Positions 1 to 6,137 of a DNA stretch of 13,344 bases are shown one piece after another. A model generated the notes under the pieces. That model did not search any database. It saw nothing but the letters and a program-made list of their open reading frames with translations, and was not told the DNA's origin. The stretch is from Pseudomonadota bacterium (GTDB lineage: Bacteria; Pseudomonadota; Gammaproteobacteria; Halothiobacillales; Halothiobacillaceae). The position numbers and the translations under genes were made by a program. Where the stretch lies: contig JAJYPA010000195.1 of NCBI GenBank assembly GCA_021795795.1, positions 1-13,344 of the forward strand, read 5' to 3'. Position 1 is the first letter of the stretch. Every line of letters starts with the position of its first letter.

Positions 1-105
1 ATAAGTCTTCTTTCAGTCCATAAGGTGATTGAAGGATAGCACGATAAAACTGGGATGCAAGAGCGATGGGCAGTCACTTTCGTTAAAGTTTTAAGCCAGC
101 AAGGG
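1..105. other. Left chromosomal flank, no gene seen
   Basis: This stretch lies outside the left att repeat and should be the sequence that originally followed the tRNA-Ser 3' end. I see no convincing reading frame. A weak hairpin (ACTTT at 77-81, AAAGT at 86-90, then TTTT) is the only structure noted. Confidence 0.4.
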
Positions 106-126
106 TGGCGGAGAGAGAGGGATTCG
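106..126. repeat. Left attachment site copy (remnant of tRNA-Ser 3' end)
   Basis: These 21 bases are identical to 13221-13241, which form the 3' end of the tRNA-Ser gene. The bases on both sides differ between the two copies (g before and c after here; a before and a after at the right). The rest of the tRNA is absent here, so this is the duplicated core left by integration. Confidence 0.9.
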
Positions 127-197
127 CTTCCATTGCCCTTTTCCTCCGTGCAAACCTAATACTTACAGCGTGTTAAAGCGTGAACATTATCAGAGCA

Positions 198-218
198 GTA
201 GCAAAATCTGCAGCAAGA
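198..218 (+). promoter_or_regulatory. Candidate left arm-type integrase binding sites
   Basis: GTAGCAAAA occurs at 198-206, with a degenerate copy (GCAGCAAGA, 7 of 9 matching) at 210-218, exactly 12 bp further on. The same 9-mer occurs twice at the other end of the element, also 12 bp apart (13117 and 13129), next to the integrase start. Short direct repeats flanking the core on both sides are what arm sites of tyrosine integrases look like; binding is inferred. Confidence 0.4.
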
Positions 219-394
219 ATAGCGAGACCCTACCTGCCCGTCAAGCGCCGCCTTCTTCTCCGCCTTCCAGGCCCTCACCCCAAGAGCGCGGACCAGAGAC
301 CGGCTTTGCATGGGACTCTCCTTTTTAGGCAAAGCGACTCTGTATTGACCAGGGACGTTTTTTTGCGTAACCTGGAGTCCAGGTTGACGGACTC

Positions 395-414
395 GAAGCG
401 ATTGGCGTCGCTTC
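395..414. repeat. Hairpin repeat, loop TTGGCG (copy 1)
   Basis: Stem GAAGCGA (395-401) pairs perfectly with TCGCTTC (408-414) around loop TTGGCG. It shares the apical 10-mer GATTGGCGTC with the hairpin at 451-480, while the outer stems differ. Confidence 0.6.
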
Positions 415-450
415 CTACACTTGAAACATCGCAGTGGTCAACTGCGGATC

Positions 451-483
451 AAAAGCCTGGGATTGGCGTCCCGGGCTTTTTTG
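451..483 (+). terminator. Intrinsic terminator with TTGGCG loop (hairpin copy 2)
   Basis: AAAAGCCTGGGA (451-462) pairs with TCCCGGGCTTTT (469-480), 12 bp with one G-U, around loop TTGGCG, and is followed by more T residues. The A-run before the stem makes it potentially bidirectional, so it may also end the rep transcript arriving on the other strand, whose stop codon is at 597-599. Confidence 0.6.
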
Positions 484-596
484 TTGCTGGGTTTTCCCGT
501 GCTCTTCCCGCCCACACAGATGTCGTCGTCTCCCTCGGGTTATTCTCTACCCCAGAGGATCCCGCGGCACATCCTATGGCACTCGGCTTTGTCCAC

Positions 597-2681
597 TCAA
601 AATGGGGGATCCAACTGAAATACCGAATAATCGATGTACAGCATGTAGGCCAAAGCCGCCGCGACCTGCGACGCGCGTTCTACTTCCCACCGGCGCAGCC
701 TTTCCCGAAGCCGCGCCGCCTTTTCCTTCTTTCTGCCTTTCTGCCGTCTGATTTTTTCTGCTACTGACTCCGGCGGGGCCGCGTTTTGATGAAGCCGGTC
801 ACGAAGCCGGGCTACTTTGGGCGGTAAAACCGCCCTTTTTCTCTTTAACAGCGCGGCCCGCGCTTTTCCTTGGTTCTTCTGTGATAACTGTACGCTCTTT
901 GACTCTAATATATTGTTTATATTGTTCTCTCTTATTTTTTGTTGCACCTTCCATCGCGGTTTCAACGATATAACGCCGTTTCCATCGACAATCCCGAGCA
1001 CGCGAGTCCGTGGCGCTGCATATCCCACAATGCTCAGGCCGGGGGTTGTCTCCCTGTGCAATGTGATTCCGCCTTGCTTTACAGCCTGCAGAAACGCGGC
1101 GAACTGTCCTGCGCGTGCCGCCGCTTGCGCGCTTTTTCCCCTGGAAGCAGGATCAAGGTCTGTCGCGCGCAGCATGCGCCAAAGTGTTGCCTTGCGTTCA
1201 GAGAATTCGAACGCTCTGACATTCCAAGTTCGGCGCCAGGCCCGCATTCTTTCCGCTTCTCCTTCCTCTCCCGCTATTCCGTCCGTGCCTTTTGCGATGT
1301 AGCTGGTGACATAGGCCACGGCTCCCGCAGTTCCCCCCGAGACCATCTTGATCTGTACTCCGCGCTTCTGCCGAGCTTGCGAGGCTGCGGCCCCCGCCTC
1401 GAAGTAGTGCCGAAACAGGCGTTGTATTTCGGGCCAATGCTGGTCTTCCGCCCACATCACCAGATGATAATGCGGTGTGCCGTCCATGTGTGGCTCTGTA
1501 GCTCGCAGCCAATGTGTCTGTATACTCCTTCTGTTTAGAGCCGATCGCAGGCGTTGCCAGCGATTCGTCAGCCACCGCATTACATCCCTCGGCGTGGATT
1601 GATCCCAGCCAGGGTTAGCCCGCCGTACCCGCCCCGCCGTCCCCGCCGTGGTCGTGGGGTGCATATGCTCCGGGACTGTCACTGTGATCAAACGTGGTGT
1701 CATTCTCGCTGCGTCGGCCAGGTCTCCCAGTCCTTTCGCTGTCGCCAAAATTTCCGCATATTGCCGTTTGTGGTGCTGTTTCGGGCTCGGCATCCCGGTC
1801 ACTTGACCGGGATTATCTATGCGGATCGCTTCGTAGTTCTTCGCCCAAGTCTCGTTCGCTCTGTCTCGGTCGCGACTTTCCACGCGGGCGTCCGGGGATA
1901 CGGCTTCTATCCACTCCGGGGCCAGTATCCGCCACATTTTTTCTCTTGCGGGCACCATCTGCCGACACACGGCTCGCTGCCACCAGCGGGGGTTCATTAT
2001 GCGTTCGTAAGCCACTTCCCAAGCGGCCCCGTCTGGTGCTTTCGCTGCTCGTAGCCAATTCCGCACGCCATATAGATCTAGGGGATTTTTTACGCCAAAG
2101 AGACGCATAACTCGCTTCACGCTACTTTTTACGATGCGTTCCCAGGCCAGCCCGCGTCGGCCTCCCCATCGCATTTCCTCCTTCACAAAGCGCGCTTGCT
2201 CTTCACCCCACTCTTTGATGGCTTCGAGGGTCGCATCCGGTCCGATACGCTGTAGGATTGGAGCTTCGTGCATGAGGTGCAGCGCGGGCAACAATACGCG
2301 CCGTTCCGCTGCCTCCACCGCCGCCGTCAGCTCTGTTGCATACGGCTTGCAAGCTGCCACTTTCGCCTGAATTTCTTGCTCCGTTGGCGGTTGTTCCGTC
2401 CACGGCCGAAACTCTCCGAGTGGCGTTGGTTGTAGACCCTGCCTGAGCCATTCCTGCCTGAGTTTTTTTAGGTATTCCCATTTCCGCTTTTCTTTCCCGA
2501 TGCGCTTAATGCGGTCGCGTTGTATCCCTTTAAGGGTTTTATACAAGTGCCTTTGGGAGGCTTCGGTCGCCATTTTGTATGTTTCGGCCGCGATCTTCGG
2601 GGCGAGCGCATCCCGGAGCAAGCTGCTGGGTCGTGGCGGCTCGCCTCCGAGGCCCGATAACTGAGGCTGCAGGAGCGCCAC
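597..2681 (-). CDS. Rolling-circle replication endonuclease, phage P2 gpA type (HUH)
   Basis: This 694-residue protein matches the Phage_GPA / replication gene A family. That family nicks one strand at an origin, stays covalently bound through tyrosine, and starts rolling-circle replication. Visible signatures are the beta-strand LITVTVPEHMHP (331-342), the metal-binding HUH motif in GTPHYHLVMW (H404 and H406), and the two-tyrosine helix AYVTSYIAK (Y457 and Y461). Next comes RAFEFSERKATLWRMLR (489-505), resembling the conserved tail of the domain in P2-like proteins. The N-terminal 300 residues are rich in Arg, Lys and Trp; the C-terminus (about 576-672) is basic and helical. The start is GTG at 2681 with a weak GGTAGG upstream; ATG at 2573 is an alternative. 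The 2731-2821 inverted repeat directly upstream is a candidate origin or operator. No second replication gene is seen. Confidence 0.85.
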   Translation of the reverse strand: MALLQPQLSGLGGEPPRPSSLLRDALAPKIAAETYKMATEASQRHLYKTLKGIQRDRIKRIGKEKRKWEYLKKLRQEWLRQGLQPTPLGEFRPWTEQPPTEQEIQAKVAACKPYATELTAAVEAAERRVLLPALHLMHEAPILQRIGPDATLEAIKEWGEEQARFVKEEMRWGGRRGLAWERIVKSSVKRVMRLFGVKNPLDLYGVRNWLRAAKAPDGAAWEVAYERIMNPRWWQRAVCRQMVPAREKMWRILAPEWIEAVSPDARVESRDRDRANETWAKNYEAIRIDNPGQVTGMPSPKQHHKRQYAEILATAKGLGDLADAARMTPRLITVTVPEHMHPTTTAGTAGRVRRANPGWDQSTPRDVMRWLTNRWQRLRSALNRRSIQTHWLRATEPHMDGTPHYHLVMWAEDQHWPEIQRLFRHYFEAGAAASQARQKRGVQIKMVSGGTAGAVAYVTSYIAKGTDGIAGEEGEAERMRAWRRTWNVRAFEFSERKATLWRMLRATDLDPASRGKSAQAAARAGQFAAFLQAVKQGGITLHRETTPGLSIVGYAAPRTRVLGIVDGNGVISLKPRWKVQQKIRENNINNILESKSVQLSQKNQGKARAALLKRKRAVLPPKVARLRDRLHQNAAPPESVAEKIRRQKGRKKEKAARLRERLRRWEVERASQVAAALAYMLYIDYSVFQLDPPF

Positions 2682-2730
2682 GGGCCTACCGATTCAGAAT
2701 TGGCTGAGATGAAGAGGGGGGCGCGATCCG

Positions 2731-2821
2731 GGTTGCTATACTATTTGCGTAACCGAATCGCCCCCTCCCCTCGCCTGCTAGCTTTGGGGGGGCGATTTTT
2801 TTCATGACCAGTATAGCAACC
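2731..2821. promoter_or_regulatory. Nested inverted repeat upstream of rep: candidate origin or operator
   Basis: Perfect 12-bp arms GGTTGCTATACT (2731-2742) and AGTATAGCAACC (2810-2821) flank a second perfect 10-bp stem, AATCGCCCCC (2756-2765) with GGGGGCGATT (2788-2797). Each outer arm contains TATACT, a -10-like hexamer, and the two face each other. The position 50 bp upstream of a rolling-circle rep gene suits either a nick-site or Rep-binding region or an autoregulated promoter; the sequence alone does not decide. Confidence 0.55.
2756..2802 (+). terminator. Terminator-like hairpin between rep and the upstream gene
   Basis: A 10-bp GC-rich stem (2756-2765 with 2788-2797) is followed on the + strand by an unbroken run of T through 2802. 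The two flanking genes read on the other strand, so if it terminates anything it would be + strand (antisense) transcription. It may instead serve as a DNA hairpin of the adjacent candidate origin. Confidence 0.45.
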
Positions 2822-2889
2822 GGTCCTGAGTGCTATGGTGCACATTGAAACAGGGCGTTTCTCTCTATCTAACAGGCTGTTTAGTTTTC

Positions 2890-3555
2890 TCAATTGGCTG
2901 TAATGGACAGAAAAGGTAGGCCGGGCAACGTCAATGGTTCCCCATGAGGTCTCTGCTTGTTACGGACGCGGACCATTTTCTTGTAGAGCTGTACTCGTTG
3001 AGTTCTCAGCCCCGAGAAGCCCGGGTCGGTAGCCAAGAAATCTACGAGCTGCTGCGCACGCCTCTGGCTCTCGTGTGTCGCAGAACGCAGACCATCTGCG
3101 ACATATGCGGCATACAGCTCATGGGGGTATCGATACGTCCAGTGCTCGCCGCCACCGAGCTGACGAGGCTTGGTAACCCGGACCAGCTCAAAGCGGCCGT
3201 AAATTTGGATCCGGGTCCTGCAGTCACGCGCATCTCGTAGCATCTCGCCTTGAAGCCCGGGACTGTCTGACAATAAGTACCATTGAACATCGCCATCTGA
3301 CGCTTGGGCGCAGATGAGTCGCGGGCGCGGGCGACCGATTCGCTTGTTATAGTCGCTCTGGGCTCGGGATAGCGTCCAACCGTGTAGTCCACCAAAACGC
3401 GCCTCGAACTTTTGTGCAAGATTCTTGAGCTTTTCCGGCGCTATAGATCCAGTTGTGTAGTAATACCACCCGCGCGACACGCTAAGCAGCAGAGCACGCA
3501 TGGCTTGCCAGCGCTGGGAATAGGCATAAATGAGGTAAGGCGCGATCGAGGGCAT
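2890..3555 (-). CDS. Unrecognised protein, 221 aa
   Basis: I do not recognise a family. From ATG at 3555 the protein is 221 residues, basic and aromatic-rich. It has a GWYYYTTGSIAPEKL stretch near residues 29-43, a central region rich in Arg and Tyr (RIQIYGRFELVRV, WTYRYPHELYAAYVADG) and a basic C-terminal third. No membrane segment, HUH, helicase or relaxase motif is visible. The frame stays open upstream to 3750, but that extension runs through the hairpin array and reads like a translated repeat, so I prefer 3555. GAGG lies only one base before that ATG, so initiation is uncertain; ATG at 3501 is an alternative. It lies 208 bp upstream of rep in the same direction, so a replication or copy-control role is possible (inference). 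Confidence 0.6.
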   Translation of the reverse strand: MPSIAPYLIYAYSQRWQAMRALLLSVSRGWYYYTTGSIAPEKLKNLAQKFEARFGGLHGWTLSRAQSDYNKRIGRPRPRLICAQASDGDVQWYLLSDSPGLQGEMLRDARDCRTRIQIYGRFELVRVTKPRQLGGGEHWTYRYPHELYAAYVADGLRSATHESQRRAQQLVDFLATDPGFSGLRTQRVQLYKKMVRVRNKQRPHGEPLTLPGLPFLSITAN

Positions 3556-3561
3556 ACCTCG

Positions 3562-3646
3562 TATAGCGCCGGATGCAGCACGAATGCAGGGGAAAAAGCG
3601 TATTGGTAAAAAGAAGTTCCTAGGAAAGCCATGGCCCGGCGCTATA
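3562..3646. promoter_or_regulatory. Inverted repeat with outward-facing -10-like boxes
   Basis: Perfect 11-bp arms TATAGCGCCGG (3562-3572) and CCGGCGCTATA (3636-3646), extended by CCTCG (3557-3561) and CGAGG (3653-3657), lie 63 bp apart. Each arm contains GCTATA reading away from the centre: TATACG toward the 2890-3555 gene on the - strand, and TATATT (3643-3648, 5 of 6 to consensus) toward the large RNA on the + strand. -35 boxes are poor. A 10-bp palindrome TTCCTAGGAA (3617-3626) sits between the arms. I read this as a divergent control region. Confidence 0.4.
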
Positions 3647-3664
3647 TTCTTGCGAGGAAAGCCA

Positions 3665-3685
3665 AAAATCCGGGCGGAAGCCCGG
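3665..3685 (-). terminator. Terminator-like hairpin upstream of the 2890-3555 gene
   Basis: CCGGGC (3670-3675) and GCCCGG (3680-3685) form a perfect 6-bp stem. On the - strand it is followed by ATTTTT, as in an intrinsic terminator, about 110 bases before the ATG at 3555. It could end transcripts coming from the right or act as an attenuator. Read on the + strand the loop is GGAA, a GNRA tetraloop, and there is no T-tail. Confidence 0.4.
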
Positions 3686-3698
3686 GCAAAATGCCGTC

Positions 3699-3779
3699 GG
3701 GACGCGCCAACGTCCCAACACCAGAACCTGAGAAATCGCAGGCGCGCCAAGCCTGCACCACCGGGGTCGCCAACCCTGG
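3699..3779. repeat. Three tandem hairpins with conserved CGCCAA loop
   Basis: The hairpins are GGGACG/CGTCCC (3699-3716, loop CGCCAA), GCAGGC/GCCTGC (3738-3756, loop GCGCCAA) and CCGGGG/CCCTGG (3761-3779, one G-U, loop TCGCCAA). Stem sequences differ completely while the loop core is constant. On the - strand the loop is TTGGCG, the same as in the hairpins at 395-414 and 451-480. Conserved loops on divergent stems suggest recognition of the loop by a protein or by another RNA. Confidence 0.65.
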
Positions 3780-4595
3780 AAGACTGCTGAAGCCGTGTGC
3801 TTTTAATCGAGCTGGCACGGCTACGATGGGGGCTGACAGGTGCAAACCCCGTCTTCTACCTAATCTCCGTCGGGTAGCAGTCGTTGGGCGACGAGGACAC
3901 GGACGCCACAGTAATGTGGATGCATCCTGTCGATCAGCGAAAGCGGGTATAGTCCCGCTGGTGGGGGGCTCGGAAGGGTCCGACACTTACCGCACATGTG
4001 GGCTGCTGAGGTCACGGCGACGTGACAGGGGGTCAAGGCGAAAGCTGGCGATCTCGACACCTTGAGGGGCAACCTCCAAGGGCCGCTGTATAGCTTAAGC
4101 ATGTACTTGCATCCAAGAGGATGCATTGCGGAGACCATCAAAGCATTTGCCGGGCTTCAGTCCCGGCAGACCAAAGTTGGAAAAATCGTGGATGAGTAAG
4201 GGAAGGGCTTAGGAACTTCGCCTCCCCGAAAACCTACTGGGCCAGCGCGAATAGCGCTAATCCACGATTTTAGACAGATGCGTTGATAGTCGTAGTAGCG
4301 GTCGAATAACTCGGGAATCTCTCCTTTGAATTTGTGCTGTGGCAGGCCAAATCCCGATGAGGAGAGAAGGAGACCCGATGAGTAGAGATTGACCTCGCGC
4401 GCGATTTGGTCGAAGCGCCGGGGGAGTTCCCATCCGGGATGCTCGAAAGTTGGGGGCAGTCGTTAGTATTTCTCAGGTTTGAGGGCTTGGCAGGCCCAAG
4501 GTGAACGGACAGCGCGGGGTGGCACCGGCGCTGTGGACGCGGTTGGCACCGCGATGTTTCTCATTTTGCAAGGTAATATCATGGTTTTTCTTTCT

Positions 4596-4625
4596 GGCCC
4601 CTGCTGTTTTGGGGGCCTTCTATTT
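4596..4625 (+). terminator. Intrinsic terminator ending the structured-RNA locus
   Basis: GGCCCC (4596-4601) pairs with GGGGCC (4612-4617), followed by a T-rich tail (TTCTATTTT, 4618-4626). No T-tail exists on the other strand. It supports + strand transcription through the gene-free region before it. Confidence 0.55.
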
Positions 4626-4626
4626 T

Positions 4627-4889
4627 CTGGCTAGATGCAAAAAGAGGTTGATTAGAGATCATCAGGTGCTGAAAGTAGAAATACCCGTGATCTGAAATAA
4701 GTGCTTGATTGGATTCCTTCTCTATATGTGCCGTTCTGTGCAGAACTGGGTTGAACAAGCGATCGCATCCCTGCGATCAAATTTTCGGCCTAGTGGTTTT
4801 AATCATCCTCAACCTGCGCATGCGAATGACAGGGTCGCAGCGGAAGCGGACGTTGGCCTTCCATCAGACTGCAGACGGCGGTATCCTTC
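4627..4889. other. Gene-free spacer between structured RNA and exporter gene
   Basis: There is no credible gene. A perfect 7-bp hairpin GATCGCA/TGCGATC (4762-4779) is present. A short + frame near 4705 begins with residues resembling the start of the exporter frame at 6170 (IGFLL and a following Met and Arg), possibly a relic of duplicated DNA. No terminator for the exporter transcript is obvious. Confidence 0.4.
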
Positions 4890-6137
4890 TTAAGGAGATC
4901 TGTGTGCACAGGTGGGCAGGATAAAATAGAAACAAAGTAGACTTCCCAAGCCGAATATTGCCATAACGGCCCCCATCGGCCAGGGTGTACCATCGGCGAA
5001 TACCGCCACCAACGTTGAACCCAAGACGCCGAAGCCATATTGCAGAGCGCCGATCACCGCAGATGCCGCACCCGCGCTCTCGGGGAACAGTCCGAGCGCA
5101 CCGACCATGGAGTTTGCAACAATAAACCCATTGGCAGAAACAAAGAAAAATATCGGGATCACCAAACCCAACAGACCACCCCAATCGGTGCGTGCATCAA
5201 ACGCTAACATCATAGTAGCCACTGCGGCCACTATCACCCCTACCTGCAGAATACGATCGTGGTGTACTTTTACGACCAAAATCCGATTTATCTGGTTGAC
5301 AAACATCAACCCAATGATTCCCAAAGCAAACAACAATCCATACATTTGTGGTGTTACACCATAATATGAAATATACGCAAAAGGGGTTCCCGATATGGAC
5401 GCAAATACACCCCCGTAGAAGAATGCTCCTGCACCCGCATATCCCAGTAAATGACGGTGACGAATAATAGAGATGTAACCCTGCAAGGCTCGTTTCATTG
5501 CCAGAATGTTTCGTCTTTCCTTGGGCAGCGTTTCTGGCAAGAGCATCAGCGAGATCAGGGTCAGGATGCCGACACACACCAAAAACCAGAAAATCCATCG
5601 CCAAGAACCCAGCCGGAGTATCAGTGCCCCGAGGCTCGGCCCAAGCATCGGCGCTACCGCCATGGCGGTAATCAAGGTAGACATCATTCTGGCGGCATTG
5701 GGTCCTTCGTAGACGTCTCGCACCATAGCCCTGGCGAGGACCACGCTGGCACAGGCACCCAGTGCCTGCACCACCCGCCAGAAGATTATGCTGCCCGCAC
5801 TGGCGGCGAGCGCAGATCCCAATGAACCGATGAGGAAGAGAACCAATCCAATGGCAATCGGCAGCCTTCGACCATACCGGTCACTGAAGGGGCCCCAGAA
5901 CAATTGCCCCAGACTGAAGCCTATAAGATATCCCGAAACTGTCAGTTCCATCATGCCCGCCGATACATGAAACGATTGCGCCATCATGGGTAGAGCGGGC
6001 AGATAGAGATCCGTAGATATCGATGCAAAGGCCATCAGCACACTCAGAATCGTGAGCTGTCCAAAGGTGAATTGGTTCTTGCCGAACAATTGGTCAATCT
6101 CGACCTGTGGTCCGTCGAGCACATGTGTCCGCCACAT
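4890..6137 (-). CDS. MFS drug-resistance transporter, Bcr/CflA type
   Basis: This is a 12-helix major facilitator protein that would export small toxic molecules across the inner membrane by proton antiport. With the open frame read from 6170, the family signature STDLYLPALP lies at 52-61. The loop 2-3 motif GPFSDRYGRR (93-102) and the helix-5 motif RVVQALGA (132-139), typical of the 12-helix drug:H+ antiporters, follow. Hydrophobic helices run to the C-terminus and the length is usual. The start is uncertain: the frame opens at a TTG (6170) with no ribosome site, ATG at 6137 is the first ATG, and GTG (6125) and TTG (6089) would give N-termini closer to the family norm. It is the last gene of the five-gene cluster, 109 bp after the upstream reductase if it starts at 6137, so it may have its own start signals. 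Substrate not inferable. Confidence 0.85.
   Translation of the reverse strand: MWRTHVLDGPQVEIDQLFGKNQFTFGQLTILSVLMAFASISTDLYLPALPMMAQSFHVSAGMMELTVSGYLIGFSLGQLFWGPFSDRYGRRLPIAIGLVLFLIGSLGSALAASAGSIIFWRVVQALGACASVVLARAMVRDVYEGPNAARMMSTLITAMAVAPMLGPSLGALILRLGSWRWIFWFLVCVGILTLISLMLLPETLPKERRNILAMKRALQGYISIIRHRHLLGYAGAGAFFYGGVFASISGTPFAYISYYGVTPQMYGLLFALGIIGLMFVNQINRILVVKVHHDRILQVGVIVAAVATMMLAFDARTDWGGLLGLVIPIFFFVSANGFIVANSMVGALGLFPESAGAASAVIGALQYGFGVLGSTLVAVFADGTPWPMGAVMAIFGLGSLLCFYFILPTCAHRSP

Larger units (their letters stand above)
378..483 (+). ncRNA. Candidate small RNA with two TTGGCG-loop hairpins
   Basis: A TTGACC -35-like box (348-353) is followed 17 bp later by a weak TAACCT -10-like box (371-376). 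Downstream come a 7-bp hairpin (GAAGCGA/TCGCTTC, 395-414, loop TTGGCG), a 6-bp hairpin (430-446, loop GGTCA) and a T-tailed hairpin (451-483, loop TTGGCG). This is the architecture of a roughly 100-nt RNA with an intrinsic terminator. The loops are complementary to the CGCCAA loops at 3705, 3745 and 3768 of the large RNA locus, so it could act in trans on that RNA or on replication. The -10 box is poor and overlaps the 369-385 palindrome, so the promoter is uncertain. Confidence 0.3.
127..596. other. Gene-free left end of the element with a hairpin cluster
   Basis: Between the att copy and the end of the rep gene I find no credible gene. The stretch holds the candidate integrase arm sites (198-218), a perfect odd palindrome (AACCTGGA at 369-376, TCCAGGTT at 378-385), a TTGGCG-loop hairpin (395-414), a 6-bp hairpin CGCAGT/ACTGCG with loop GGTCA (430-446), a terminator-like hairpin with the same TTGGCG loop (451-483), and an imperfect hairpin at 533-558. 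Apparent + strand frames from about 180 to 767 run through these structures and then antisense to rep, so I regard them as spurious. Confidence 0.6.
3655..4625 (+). ncRNA. Candidate large structured non-coding RNA (about 950 nt)
   Basis: No credible gene lies here, yet perfect stems follow each other closely. They include AGCCGTG/CACGGCT (3791-3822), GATGGGG/CCCCGTC (3825-3853), CCACA-GTAA-TGTGG (3906-3919), AGCGGG/CCCGCT (3942-3959), TCGGA/TCCGA (3970-3983), GTCACG-GCGA-CGTGAC (4011-4026), TGCATCC-AAGA-GGATGCA (4108-4125) and TGCCGGG/CCCGGCA (4148-4168). A 12-bp stem, 4182-4193 with 4260-4271, encloses AGCGC/GCGCT (4244-4258). Further 3' are AATCTCT/AGAGATT (4316-4390), CAGCGC/GCGCTG (4510-4533) and CGCGG/CCGCG (4538-4553). 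GNRA loops (GGAA, GTAA, GCGA) occur when read on +, and a T-tailed hairpin ends at about 4625 on +, so I assign + orientation. A TATATT box at 3643-3648 could start it. Size and mobile-element setting recall GOLLD and ROOL RNAs; I cannot assign a family. The 5' end is a guess. Confidence 0.6.

Noticed and set aside
180..767. Long + strand frame in the left end (195 codons)
   Set aside because: It starts with GTG without a ribosome site, runs through the hairpin cluster and terminator, and then lies antisense to rep; composition is not protein-like.
3631..4065. 144-codon + frame over the structured region
   Set aside because: It is Arg/Gly/Pro-rich low-quality sequence, crosses many perfect stems, and has no ribosome site or recognisable motif.
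4148..4170. T-arm-like hairpin with CCGGG stem and 7-base loop
   Set aside because: Loop CTTCAGT does not fit the T-loop consensus and no D-arm or anticodon arm lies upstream, so it is not a tRNA.
3655..4625. Group II intron or retron
   Set aside because: No domain V-like hairpin, no reverse transcriptase or remnant nearby, and no msr/msd-type arrangement.
3655..4625. IscB omega-RNA (HEARO) or TnpB guide RNA
   Set aside because: No RuvC/HNH nuclease gene or remnant is adjacent and the region is far longer than those RNAs; a covariance search would settle it.
4501..4695. 64-codon + frame with a hydrophobic stretch
   Set aside because: GTG start; the hydrophobic run is the translation of the T-rich terminator region.
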